A DNA stretch of 8,709 nt from an uncultured Saprospiraceae bacterium (GCA_934699305.1 CAKUWM010000110.1:1-8709), one strand, 5' to 3'. Positions 1 to 7,810 are shown, counted from the first letter of the stretch. Numbers and translations: made by a program. Notes: generated from the letters alone by a model not told the origin.

Positions 1-1730
1 GAATTATTTTCTTTTTGGATATTTAAATAATATATACCCGGACTTAGCGTTTTTGCATTAAAAAATAACTTTTGAGAACCGGACTGTTCAAACCCTTCAT
101 ACAAAGGCAACACGACTTTTCCGGAAGCATCGCTGATAAACACCTTAATTATTTGGGGTGAAGTACTTTGGATATCAACACATGTAATGGCACCGGCAGG
201 ATTGGGATATATTTGAACATTGGCAATGTTGGTAAAATTGTTTGAAGAGCTGGAGGCAAAAGCTCTGGTTGTAAAATATCCATCCGGAGCAGTCATTGGC
301 CTTGAAATAGATTTACCGGATTGGGCAATACCTTCGACATAATAATACATAATGGAATCAAATTTGGGTAAAGTAGCAGTATAATAATCATAATTACCCT
401 GTTCCATTTGGATCCTTTCCCAAGAGATTTGTTCTTTGTTTTCAGCATAATATAGCCAAACTTCTTTAATACCCGTTTTATTCTTAACAATTGCAGTAAC
501 CTTCCTTTCTTGTTCAATATCGACATTTATATAGGGTGCGCATTGATCTACGGAAATCATCAATGGATCTAATACGCCTACCTCCTTAGTGATACAGTGT
601 ATAGCTCCCAAAGATGGAATAATTTTATTACAGTCTATCCCTACGACATGATATCCCGGAAGTAGATTTTCATATATATTCCTTGCTATCGTATCGTATT
701 TTTCCTCATAAAAAGGAACTATTATTGTTTTATTTACAAAAACAGAATTGGTATATGTCCGATAATCACCATTGGTATTGGGATATTGCCCATTGGCAGA
801 AGGTGGCATTGGTACGTAATGTATTTGAAACGGTTTGCCGAAAGTATTTTTAAAATTTGATAAGATATAATCAATGTTAGCATTGATTTGCGCTCCATCC
901 GCTACATCATTATTGTAACGGCCCACTAAAATATTCTGTTCATCCAAAATCTTCATGTGCATATCTATATGGTGAATCTCATCATAAGGTAAGGTCTCCA
1001 TCTTGATATATGTCTTAGTGCCCATATACTTTTTCATAATTGTATCTACCTCAGCTTCAGAGTGGTTTGAAAATCCAAATGAGTTATTGGGACCATTTTC
1101 ATTCATGACCAACAATGATGAGAAGGCAAACCCCAGCCCATCAGACATGTAATTCCCTCCTGTGTGAACCAAATCATTAGGAATGCTATTTGTTTCAAGT
1201 AGCGGTAAATTCAAAGAACGGCTCAACTGTCTGGCAATTGTATCATCTTGATACCTAGGTCTATTATATATCCAATCTGTCAAATACAATGAATCGACAT
1301 CATTATAATACACTGAATTAGGGCCATAGTCTCTAACCCAGATAGAATTGTATTTTCCTACAACGTACTGTATCTGCTCACTATCTTGGATTCCCTTAGA
1401 TAGTAAATAGTTCTTCACGGACTCTTTATCTGAACATACAATGATTATTCGACATTGCCCGATTGTAGCTCTGACAATCTCGGCTTGAATTTCTTTATAA
1501 CTATTGACCCATGAAATTATCAATCCTTGCAATTCCTCCCATTCTGCCATGCTTCTAACCACACCGGGCAACTGTCCACCATTACGCAAAGGTACATAGG
1601 TGGATACATCGGTTAAATACCCCGGCATCATAGTCCTTTCGTCTTTAGCAAATCCTCTTGGCAGATCTTGCCCAATCACCGAAGTTGTAATTAAAAGCAC
1701 AAAACATAGTGAAATACATCTTCGATTCAT
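1..1730 (-). CDS. Secreted PPAD-like peptidylarginine/agmatine deiminase family protein with T9SS sorting domain (3' end outside window)
   Basis: The frame is open from ATG at 1730 to the window edge, giving 576 codons with no stop, so only the last few residues are missing. Residues 1-20 form a signal peptide. Residues about 55-395 are the deiminase (PAD_porph) catalytic domain, with WVRDYGP at 131-137 (D134), YNRPR at 155-159, TGGNY at 190-194, HID at 254-256, YTN at 326-328 and AIHC at 376-379, where C379 is the expected nucleophile. Residues about 400-488 resemble the Ig-like module of PPAD. Residues about 505-576 are a T9SS type A sorting domain (YPNP at 508-511, LSPGIYYLNI at 562-571). 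From the family, it should hydrolyse a guanidino group to citrulline or a carbamoyl amine plus ammonia, outside the cell or on its surface. R157 and R159 match the PPAD residues that bind a peptide C-terminus, so a peptidylarginine substrate is favoured over agmatine; this is inference. It starts 16 nt after the TonB-dependent receptor, so the two are probably co-transcribed. Confidence 0.9.
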   Translation of the reverse strand, partial: MNRRCISLCFVLLITTSVIGQDLPRGFAKDERTMMPGYLTDVSTYVPLRNGGQLPGVVRSMAEWEELQGLIISWVNSYKEIQAEIVRATIGQCRIIIVCSDKESVKNYLLSKGIQDSEQIQYVVGKYNSIWVRDYGPNSVYYNDVDSLYLTDWIYNRPRYQDDTIARQLSRSLNLPLLETNSIPNDLVHTGGNYMSDGLGFAFSSLLVMNENGPNNSFGFSNHSEAEVDTIMKKYMGTKTYIKMETLPYDEIHHIDMHMKILDEQNILVGRYNNDVADGAQINANIDYILSNFKNTFGKPFQIHYVPMPPSANGQYPNTNGDYRTYTNSVFVNKTIIVPFYEEKYDTIARNIYENLLPGYHVVGIDCNKIIPSLGAIHCITKEVGVLDPLMISVDQCAPYINVDIEQERKVTAIVKNKTGIKEVWLYYAENKEQISWERIQMEQGNYDYYTATLPKFDSIMYYYVEGIAQSGKSISRPMTAPDGYFTTRAFASSSSNNFTNIANVQIYPNPAGAITCVDIQSTSPQIIKVFISDASGKVVLPLYEGFEQSGSQKLFFNAKTLSPGIYYLNIQKENN

Positions 1731-1746
1731 AATAATATATATGTTT

Positions 1747-4014
1747 TTAAAAGTACAAATTAATGCCTATACTTGGAAGTATCGGTAATTGGTCTATTCG
1801 TTCATAAGTAAGCCGATTGACATAGAAGATATTATTTCTATTCGTTACATTCGAAATACTTGCATTTGCTTCTAATCTCACATGATCACTAAAGTGGAAG
1901 GTCTTCTTGGCAGAAATGTCAAAACGCGCATAATCAGGCAATCTTCCCTGATTTCTTTTATTTTCATAAATGATTCCGATCTTTCCATTAGCTGAACCAA
2001 AGTCAGTACTTAGGTCTGTTCCAGGGATTTGGTCAAAAAACCCGATTGCTCTGGTAAATGGAAATCCCGAACCAAAATTAAACCGCGCACTCAATTCAAA
2101 AGATTTATCCTTACCAAATGCAACGGAGCCTAACAAGTTAACATTATGTGTTCTATCATAGATAGTCGGATATTCCTGGCGTCCATCATTTCTGGTTACA
2201 TTTCCATACGAATAAGTTCCCCATAAATAATAACGTCCTCGACTATATTTTGCTGTAAAGTCAATTCCATAAGCCTTACCGGTTTCTAAAATATAATTGG
2301 GATCGGTGGATAATTGCTTTCCTCTATTTAAGTTGAGTAAAGTGGCAAAGTCCTTATAATAAGGTTCTAAATTTAGCTCCAAATATGGATTTACGTCATA
2401 TTCGACACCAAATACCGCGTGATACGCTTTTTGCAAAACATTGTTCAACAATTGATTTTTCCCAAAGTCATAAATTGATTCTTCCGGACCGGATAAAAAT
2501 CCGTTAAACAAATTTACGACGTCTCTGTCGTCAACTGTACTCAATATATTTTGAGAATATACGCCCGCAGCAGCTTTAAGTCTAAACTTGCTACTCAAGT
2601 TGTATTTCATACCTATTCTTGGTTCGGGACTAAATTGACCCAAAGAAGCATAATAATGTAACCTTATACCCGGCTCTAAAACCAAATCACCCAACAACAA
2701 TTTGTCTTTAAAAAAGAATGCTATCTCAGTTGTATTGTCATCCTGCTTAATTGTATTCTTCAAATAGTTGGTATAGTTGAGATTGGTGGCATTACCCCCT
2801 ATTTCTACACCAAATTGTAGTTCAGACTTTGAATAATAATTGGTAAAGTTGGCTCCTACAAAATAATTGTTAAGAGAGGAAGTTCGTGGATTTTGTTCCA
2901 ATTCATTTAGCTGAATAGAATAATTTGTTAAGTTGGCATTGACTGCAATATTAAAATTGGAACCAGCAGGATTTAAAACAAAGTTGATACCTCCACCGGC
3001 GTTATCCCATAAAAAATTGGTTGATTTGGTATAATCTACCCTATCTTTAAATTTAAATCCAAAGACGTCAATTTTACTACCATTATCAAAACCAAAATTG
3101 ATTTTTCCATAATAGTCTTCAAAAGAAAAAGGAAGGCCATCTTTATTGATGTAACTGTATAATGATTTGGAAGTGATATCAAGCAATGAACGCTTATAAG
3201 AAACCAAAAATGAAGAGCTAAATGCTTTTTCATCATTTATTTTCACCAAAGGGCCTTCTAAAACGGCTTTTGCATTGAAAGGACTCACTCCTACGACACC
3301 ACCAAATCTCTTTTTATTTCCATCTTTTGTTTTAATATCAACTATAGCGGAAACTCTTCCTCCATGCTCAACGTTGAATCCTGCTGAATTCACGTCAATT
3401 GTCTTAATGGCTTCTGTCTCAAAGACCGAAAAGATTCCGATACTGTGGAATGGGTTAAATATGGTCATGCCATCGATCATAATCTTATTCTGCACCGGTG
3501 CCCCACCTCTTATATATATCTGACCACCTTGGTCTCCGGTACTAACAATACCGGGCAATACAGGTAAATACTGAGCTATATCGGCATCACCACCAATCGA
3601 AGGCAATTGCTTAATTTGTTTAGGGCTAACAGTGATTACACCAGCTTTAACAACAGTTCGCTTTTCAATAGAGCCCGCAGTAATCTGGACTTCTTTTAAA
3701 ACATGAGTCGATTGTTCGATGGTCATTTTTTTATAATTGATGGTTCCCGGTAAAATATTTATGTCCACTATCAAGGTATCATAACCTATATAAGTAACCA
3801 TAATTTTTTGTTTCCCAGATGGAACATCATTTAAGTTGAAATATCCATTATTGTCAGTCAAATCAATTTTATTGGTACCTACCAAAGAAACAGATGCTGC
3901 AATTACAGTGTTGCCATCTTCATTGTCAATGACATTACCCCGTAAAATAGTTTTTTGTGAAAAGGCAGAAAAAGAAGCTATGAGGAGTATAAATAAAAGT
4001 ATGTTTTTTAACAC
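1747..4014 (-). CDS. TonB-dependent outer-membrane receptor with carboxypeptidase-like regulatory domain
   Basis: This 755-residue protein carries out energy-dependent uptake across the outer membrane, driven by TonB-ExbB-ExbD; its ligand is unknown. Residues 1-20 are a signal peptide ending SAFSQ. Residues about 22-105 are a carboxypeptidase-D-like regulatory domain (RGNVID, GYFNLNDVPSG, YIGYDT). Residues about 130-230 are the plug, with QLPSIGGDADIAQYLPVLPG, QIYIRGGAPVQN, IMIDGMTIFNP and VEHGGRVSAIVDIKT. The rest is a 22-strand-type barrel ending in ...GINLYF, the aromatic terminus typical of outer-membrane barrels. The start codon is GTG at 4014-4012; there is no in-frame ATG nearby and an in-frame TAA lies four codons upstream of it. 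It has no adjacent SusD-like lipoprotein, so it is not a classical SusC/D glycan system. It lies 105 nt after argS and 16 nt before the deiminase gene, which suggests a functional pairing with the latter. Confidence 0.95.
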   Translation of the reverse strand: MLKNILLFILLIASFSAFSQKTILRGNVIDNEDGNTVIAASVSLVGTNKIDLTDNNGYFNLNDVPSGKQKIMVTYIGYDTLIVDINILPGTINYKKMTIEQSTHVLKEVQITAGSIEKRTVVKAGVITVSPKQIKQLPSIGGDADIAQYLPVLPGIVSTGDQGGQIYIRGGAPVQNKIMIDGMTIFNPFHSIGIFSVFETEAIKTIDVNSAGFNVEHGGRVSAIVDIKTKDGNKKRFGGVVGVSPFNAKAVLEGPLVKINDEKAFSSSFLVSYKRSLLDITSKSLYSYINKDGLPFSFEDYYGKINFGFDNGSKIDVFGFKFKDRVDYTKSTNFLWDNAGGGINFVLNPAGSNFNIAVNANLTNYSIQLNELEQNPRTSSLNNYFVGANFTNYYSKSELQFGVEIGGNATNLNYTNYLKNTIKQDDNTTEIAFFFKDKLLLGDLVLEPGIRLHYYASLGQFSPEPRIGMKYNLSSKFRLKAAAGVYSQNILSTVDDRDVVNLFNGFLSGPEESIYDFGKNQLLNNVLQKAYHAVFGVEYDVNPYLELNLEPYYKDFATLLNLNRGKQLSTDPNYILETGKAYGIDFTAKYSRGRYYLWGTYSYGNVTRNDGRQEYPTIYDRTHNVNLLGSVAFGKDKSFELSARFNFGSGFPFTRAIGFFDQIPGTDLSTDFGSANGKIGIIYENKRNQGRLPDYARFDISAKKTFHFSDHVRLEANASISNVTNRNNIFYVNRLTYERIDQLPILPSIGINLYF

Positions 4015-4034
4015 TATGCGTATATTTTATGTCG

Positions 4035-4042
4035 TAAAAGTA
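4035..4042 (-). promoter_or_regulatory. Weak candidate -7 element for the TonB receptor
   Basis: On the minus strand this reads TACTTTTA, seven of eight positions of the Bacteroidetes TAnnTTTG element, about 20 nt before the GTG start. No TTTG lies at the expected 19-21 nt upstream; the nearest is 32 nt away. The surrounding 105-nt gap (4015-4119) is almost pure A/T, so a chance match is possible. I see no convincing argS terminator in this gap, so read-through from argS is also possible. Confidence 0.25.
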
Positions 4043-4119
4043 ATATTTTAAAAAATTTTAAATTTAATTCTTGTCAAATTATTTGCAATCTTAGTTCAAT
4101 GCTTGTCCTTTGTGTTAAT

Positions 4120-5946
4120 CTACATTCGTTCAGGCATCCCGATTCCCAATAAGCTCATTCCCGACTTGAGGATCTCTGCAACCTTTTCAATCAAAGATAA
4201 TCTCATTTGCTTAACATTATCTTCTGAAGCAGTTAAAATCGGGATATCGTGATAATAGCGGTGTAAGGATTTTGCTAAAGAATATAGATAATTGGCCAAT
4301 TGTGAAGGATCCAGATTTTTTCCGGCATTACGGATTGTTTCTTCATATACAACTAAATTCTTTATTAAATCGACCTCTTGTTCATTTAATGAAGTATGAG
4401 GAATAGCGCTTAACTGAGATTTTTCTCGTCTTAGTATGCTTTTTATTCGAACATAAGCATTTTGGATGTAAGGTCCGGTTACACCTTGCATATCAACCGA
4501 CTCTTTAGGATCAAAGATCATTCTTTTCTTAGGAGTTACTTTAATCATGTGGTATTTCAGAGCACCCAAACCAATAATCTGAAAAATTTCTTCTCTCTCC
4601 CCTGCTGTCAATTCCGCCACACCGCCCCTATCCTGACCGGATTGAGCCGCTTCGGAGATTACTTCTTTCATCAAATCATCAGCATCTACTACGGTACCTT
4701 CTCTAGATTTCATTTTACCGCTGGGAAGTTCAACCATACCATAAGCAAGATGATACAAGGCATCTGAAAAATTCATCCCCAATTCTTTCATTATTTGGAA
4801 AAGTACCTGGAAATGATAATTTTGTTCATCAGCCACAACGTATATCATTTTATCAAAGTGGTATTCATCATAACGCTGCAAAGCAAGACCAATATCTTGT
4901 GTCATATATACTGATGTTCCATCTGAACGAAGCAACAACTTTCGATCCAATCCTTTATCACTTAAGTCTATCCACACTGAACTATCTTCCTGCTGCTGAA
5001 AGATACCTTTGTCCAAGCCAAATTTCACGGCTTCTTTACCCAAAAGATACGTATCACTTTCAAAGTAATTTTTGTCAAAATGAATTCCAAGGCGTTCATA
5101 AGTTTCATTCATGCCTTTCAAAACCCATGAATTCATAGTCTTCCATAAATCAATGACTTCCGAAACTCCGGCCTCCCAGTCATTGAGCATTTTACGAGCC
5201 AACTGACCCAAATGGCTATAATTGTTGAAATATTGATTTTTGTAACCAACAAAAAAATCATCAGCCTTATCGGGTGTATTGGATTGTGATAGCAATTGAA
5301 TGGCATCGTCAGAATTTTGCCAAGCTTTATATTCTTCTTTGAATTTAGATTCAAACAAAACATACATATCCCCCACGTAGTGATCACCCTTGATATTTAA
5401 AGCATCGGGATTTTTCTTATCTCCGAACAATTGGTAGGCTACCATGCTTTTACAAATGGCAATACCTCTATCATTAATTACCTGAACCTTTTTAACATCA
5501 TGTCCAAGAGATTGTAAAATATTTGTAATGGAGTCCCCTAACAACATATTGCGTATGTGTCCAAGGTGAAGTGGCTTGTTGGTATTGGGAGAAGAGAACT
5601 CAATAATATATTTTAAGCTTTCTTCATCAGGTTTCACCGAAGTACTGATGCTATTAAGAGTATCAACCCAATATGCATCTGTTAGAGTAAAGTTTAAAAA
5701 GCCGCCAGCTACATCAATAGAAGAAATATGTCCATCCTTTCCTTCTAAATATTCTTTCAGGCTATTGCCCATCTGATTGGGATTAGACCTTAATTCCTTT
5801 GCAAAAGGAAATAAAGTTACCGTAAAATCACCTTTTATTTCCGGTTTGGTAAATGTAACAGGTATATCTTCCGGCTTTACGACAGCATTATATATTTGTT
5901 TAATTCCTTCACAAACAAGCTGTTGTATCAATAACTGAATCGCCAT
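4120..5946 (-). CDS. argS: Arginyl-tRNA synthetase
   Basis: This 608-residue class I aminoacyl-tRNA synthetase charges tRNA-Arg with arginine in the cytoplasm. Residues 1-95 form the N-terminal Arg-tRNA synthetase (Add-1) domain that contacts the tRNA D-loop. The HIGH signature is HLGH at 127-130 within SSPNTNKPLHLGHIRN. The KMSKS-equivalent loop is KMKSREGT at 411-418, the usual form in Bacteroidota ArgRS. The block GPYIQNAYVRI at 491-501 opens the DALR anticodon-binding domain, which runs to a C-terminus ending GMPERM. Length is slightly above the E. coli enzyme. The ATG at 5946 is supported by a Bacteroidetes-type -7 element 25 nt upstream. It is the first gene of a minus-strand run continuing into the TonB receptor and the deiminase, and is divergent from pdhB. 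Confidence 0.98.
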   Translation of the reverse strand: MAIQLLIQQLVCEGIKQIYNAVVKPEDIPVTFTKPEIKGDFTVTLFPFAKELRSNPNQMGNSLKEYLEGKDGHISSIDVAGGFLNFTLTDAYWVDTLNSISTSVKPDEESLKYIIEFSSPNTNKPLHLGHIRNMLLGDSITNILQSLGHDVKKVQVINDRGIAICKSMVAYQLFGDKKNPDALNIKGDHYVGDMYVLFESKFKEEYKAWQNSDDAIQLLSQSNTPDKADDFFVGYKNQYFNNYSHLGQLARKMLNDWEAGVSEVIDLWKTMNSWVLKGMNETYERLGIHFDKNYFESDTYLLGKEAVKFGLDKGIFQQQEDSSVWIDLSDKGLDRKLLLRSDGTSVYMTQDIGLALQRYDEYHFDKMIYVVADEQNYHFQVLFQIMKELGMNFSDALYHLAYGMVELPSGKMKSREGTVVDADDLMKEVISEAAQSGQDRGGVAELTAGEREEIFQIIGLGALKYHMIKVTPKKRMIFDPKESVDMQGVTGPYIQNAYVRIKSILRREKSQLSAIPHTSLNEQEVDLIKNLVVYEETIRNAGKNLDPSQLANYLYSLAKSLHRYYHDIPILTASEDNVKQMRLSLIEKVAEILKSGMSLLGIGMPERM

Positions 5947-5971
5947 ATCTTAATATAATTATTTAAAAATG

Positions 5972-6002
5972 CAAACGTACTTAATTTTAGAGACAAATTA
6001 AA
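5972..6002 (-). promoter_or_regulatory. Predicted argS promoter (Bacteroidetes-type)
   Basis: Read on the minus strand, 5979-5972 is TACGTTTG, a full match to the TAnnTTTG -7 element. A TTTA at 6002-5999 sits 19 nt upstream as a near match to the -33 TTTG. A perfect TTTG at 5997-5994 is only 14 nt away and so probably too close. The element lies 25 nt before the argS ATG. Confidence 0.6.
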
Positions 6003-6181
6003 CCCGAATTCACCAATCGAGATTTCTCAAATCCCAAGATTGCTGATTATGAGGGACGTCTCAACGTACAAATTTACTCAATGGATCCATTAATCTGATT
6101 ACCATCCCTACATCGATTCAGTATTTGTCTAATTCAGAATATGAAGCTTACGAAATAGGAGCTATATTGCATAGAATCTAA
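5991..6181 (+). pseudogene. Possible decayed coding fragment in the argS/pdhB intergenic region
   Basis: After a TAG at 5988-5990, the plus strand stays open for 35 codons and reads as plausible protein (PEFTNRDFSNPKIADYEGRL, then NVQIYSMDPLI) until a TGA at 6096-6098. Shifting frame at that point continues with LITIPTSIQYLSNSEYEAYE and then IGAILHRI before two consecutive TAA codons at 6179-6184. One small indel near 6095 would join both parts into about 63 residues ending at a double stop. There is no start codon or promoter for it. I do not recognise the family. It could also be chance open frame in non-coding DNA. Confidence 0.3.
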
Positions 6182-6265
6182 TAATAATCAGGTCAATAGA
6201 TATAAAATGGTCTTCTTAATAAGTTCAAAGATTAGCTAAATTGACTTTTCCGTTAACCAACTTGA

Positions 6266-6297
6266 TTTCAAAATATAAGGAAAGTTTGTTACATTTG
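6266..6297 (+). promoter_or_regulatory. Predicted pdhB promoter (Bacteroidetes-type)
   Basis: TACATTTG at 6290-6297 is a full match to the TAnnTTTG -7 element. TTTC at 6266-6269 lies 20 nt upstream, one mismatch from the -33 TTTG. The element ends 17 nt before the ATG, predicting a very short leader. No Shine-Dalgarno sequence is visible, as is normal for this phylum. Confidence 0.65.
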
Positions 6298-6314
6298 CGT
6301 CAAATTTTAAAAGA

Positions 6315-7301
6315 ATGTCAAGAATATTAACATTGAGAGATGCCCTAAGGGAAGCGATGGTAGAGGAAATGCGATTGGATCCAAAGGTTTTTCTTAGGGG
6401 AGAAGAGGTAGCAGCATACAATGGTGCATATAAAGTAAGCAAAGGTATGTTGGATGAATTTGGTCCTGAAAGAGTGATAGACACACCCATTGCAGAGTTA
6501 GGATTTGCTGGTATCGGTGTAGGTGCCGCTATGAACGGGCTTAAGCCAATTGTTGAATTTATGACATGGAATTTTGCTGTATTGGCATTTGACCAAATAG
6601 TGAACAATGCAGCCAAGACTATGAGTCAATCGGGCGGACAATTCGGTTGTCAAATAGTATTCAGAGGCCCGTCCGGAGCTGCCGGCCAATTGGCTCAACA
6701 ACATAGTCAGACATTTGAATCCTGGATGGGAAATGTACCCGGCTTAAAAGTTATTTCATGTACCGATCCAGCGGATGCTAAGGGATTGTTGAAATCAGCT
6801 ATCAGAGACCCTAATCCGGTATGTATGATGGAATCCGAAGTGTTTTACGGAGAAAAAGGCGAAGTTCCTGAAGGAGAATATCTGGTACCTATCGGTAAAG
6901 CTGCAATAAGAAGAGAAGGAACGGACGTAACATTGGTTTCTTTCAATAAACAAGTTAAAACATGTACTTTGGCAGCGGACGAACTTGCAAAAGAGGGAAT
7001 ATCAGCTGAAGTTATTGATTTGAGGAGTATTCGTCCCTTAGACATCAATACCGTAATCGAATCTGTAAAAAAGACCAATAGAATAATTGTAGTTGATGAA
7101 AGCTGGCCGATGTTTGGTGTCTCCGCTGAAATAGCTTATGAAATTCAAAAATATGCCTTTGATTATCTGGATGCTCCTGTTACAAGGGTAAATGCCGCCG
7201 ATACTTCTTTGGGCTATTCTCATGTATATGTGGATGAATATATGCCTAATCCGGCAAAAATCATCAATGCTGTTAAAGAAGTCATGTACATCAATAGATA
7301 A
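6315..7301 (+). CDS. pdhB: Pyruvate dehydrogenase E1 component, beta subunit
   Basis: This 328-residue protein is the beta half of the thiamine-diphosphate-dependent E1 heterotetramer, which decarboxylates pyruvate and passes the acetyl group to E2 lipoamide. The N-terminal transketolase-type pyrimidine-binding domain (about 1-180) has RGEEVAAYNGAYKVSKGML at 28-46, DTPIAELGFAGIGVGAAMNG at 56-75, EFMTWNFAVLAFDQIVNNAA at 81-100 and GPSGAAGQLAQQHSQ at 118-132. The C-terminal transketolase domain (about 195-318) has VIDLRSIRPLD at 233-243 and VVDESWPMFGVSAEIAYEI at 259-277. Length is normal for the family. The E1 alpha gene is not adjacent, so the subunits are encoded apart or alpha is elsewhere. 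Pyruvate is preferred over branched-chain 2-oxoacids because of close resemblance to PdhB of Bacteroidota, but the sequence alone does not exclude the latter. It is monocistronic, with its own promoter and terminator. Confidence 0.93.
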   Translation: MSRILTLRDALREAMVEEMRLDPKVFLRGEEVAAYNGAYKVSKGMLDEFGPERVIDTPIAELGFAGIGVGAAMNGLKPIVEFMTWNFAVLAFDQIVNNAAKTMSQSGGQFGCQIVFRGPSGAAGQLAQQHSQTFESWMGNVPGLKVISCTDPADAKGLLKSAIRDPNPVCMMESEVFYGEKGEVPEGEYLVPIGKAAIRREGTDVTLVSFNKQVKTCTLAADELAKEGISAEVIDLRSIRPLDINTVIESVKKTNRIIVVDESWPMFGVSAEIAYEIQKYAFDYLDAPVTRVNAADTSLGYSHVYVDEYMPNPAKIINAVKEVMYINR

Positions 7302-7311
7302 AAGAGTGAAT

Positions 7312-7346
7312 AGTTACTTTTGAGGCTTTTACTCAAAAGTAATTTT
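7312..7346 (+). terminator. Intrinsic terminator after pdhB
   Basis: TTACTTTTGAG (7314-7324) and CTCAAAAGTAA (7332-7342) form a perfect 11-bp stem with a 7-nt loop. It can be extended by a G-U and an A-U pair and is followed by TTTT at 7343-7346. It begins 11 nt after the pdhB stop. The stem is AT-rich but long, and the U-tract is short. Confidence 0.75.
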
Positions 7347-7401
7347 CATTTCTCTTGACTTTTTCTAGGTTTTTTACAATCATGTGGACTAAAATATAAC
7401 A

Positions 7402-7809
7402 ATGCGTTTTTCACTAATAACTACATCAATATTAGGGATCACTGCCGTCATTCTGGGAGCTTTTGGTGCCCATGGTTTAAAGCCCGTCATTTCAGCGGAA
7501 TCTCTAGAAGCTTATCGTACAGGAGTAAGTTATCAATTTTACCATACTTTTGCTATTCTGGCGTGTGGCATATTGTATCATATTACACAAAACAAGTCAT
7601 TTCTCCTTGCTTCCAAAGTTTTTTTGGTGGGTATAATTTTATTTTCAGGATCAATTTATTTTTTAAGTACAAGGGAATATACGGGTATTGATGGACTTGG
7701 CTTTTTAGGTCCAATCACGCCTTTAGGTGGATTAACTTTTATTGCCGGATGGGTTATTATGTGTATAACATCCTTAAAGTTGAATAAAAACCAATCAAAT
7801 TATCTATAA
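7402..7809 (+). CDS. DUF423 family small integral membrane protein (YgdD/YwdK-like)
   Basis: This 135-residue inner-membrane protein has four predicted hydrophobic helices at about 4-26, 46-62, 68-89 and 104-125. It carries the DUF423 hallmarks: GAFGAHGL at 19-26, YQFYHTFA at 44-51, GSIYFLS at 83-89 and GPITPLGGLTFIAGW at 103-117. The family is widespread and its molecular function is not established. Length is as usual for the family. The ATG at 7402 is directly followed by the first helix. A terminator separates it from pdhB, so it probably has its own promoter, but I found no TAnnTTTG element in the 7347-7401 gap. The next gene is convergent. Confidence 0.9.
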   Translation: MRFSLITTSILGITAVILGAFGAHGLKPVISAESLEAYRTGVSYQFYHTFAILACGILYHITQNKSFLLASKVFLVGIILFSGSIYFLSTREYTGIDGLGFLGPITPLGGLTFIAGWVIMCITSLKLNKNQSNYL

Positions 7810-7810
7810 C

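Noticed and set aside
293..526. 77-codon open frame on the minus strand within the deiminase gene
   Set aside because: It lies in another frame of the well-supported deiminase coding region and has no family features.
4043..4074. A/T-only inverted repeat as an argS terminator
   Set aside because: The possible stem is only A-T pairs in a nearly pure A/T stretch and could arise by chance; there is no defined stem with U-tract.
4462..4767. 101-codon plus-strand open frame inside argS
   Set aside because: It is antisense to conserved ArgRS motifs including the KMSKS-like loop; nothing supports translation.
6236..6616. 126-codon minus-strand open frame covering the pdhB start
   Set aside because: It is antisense to conserved E1 beta sequence and to its promoter; the composition is that of a shadow frame.
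7355..7383. TTGACT and TACAAT as a sigma-70 promoter for the DUF423 gene
   Set aside because: The spacing is only 14 nt and this consensus is not the one used by Bacteroidota housekeeping sigma factor.
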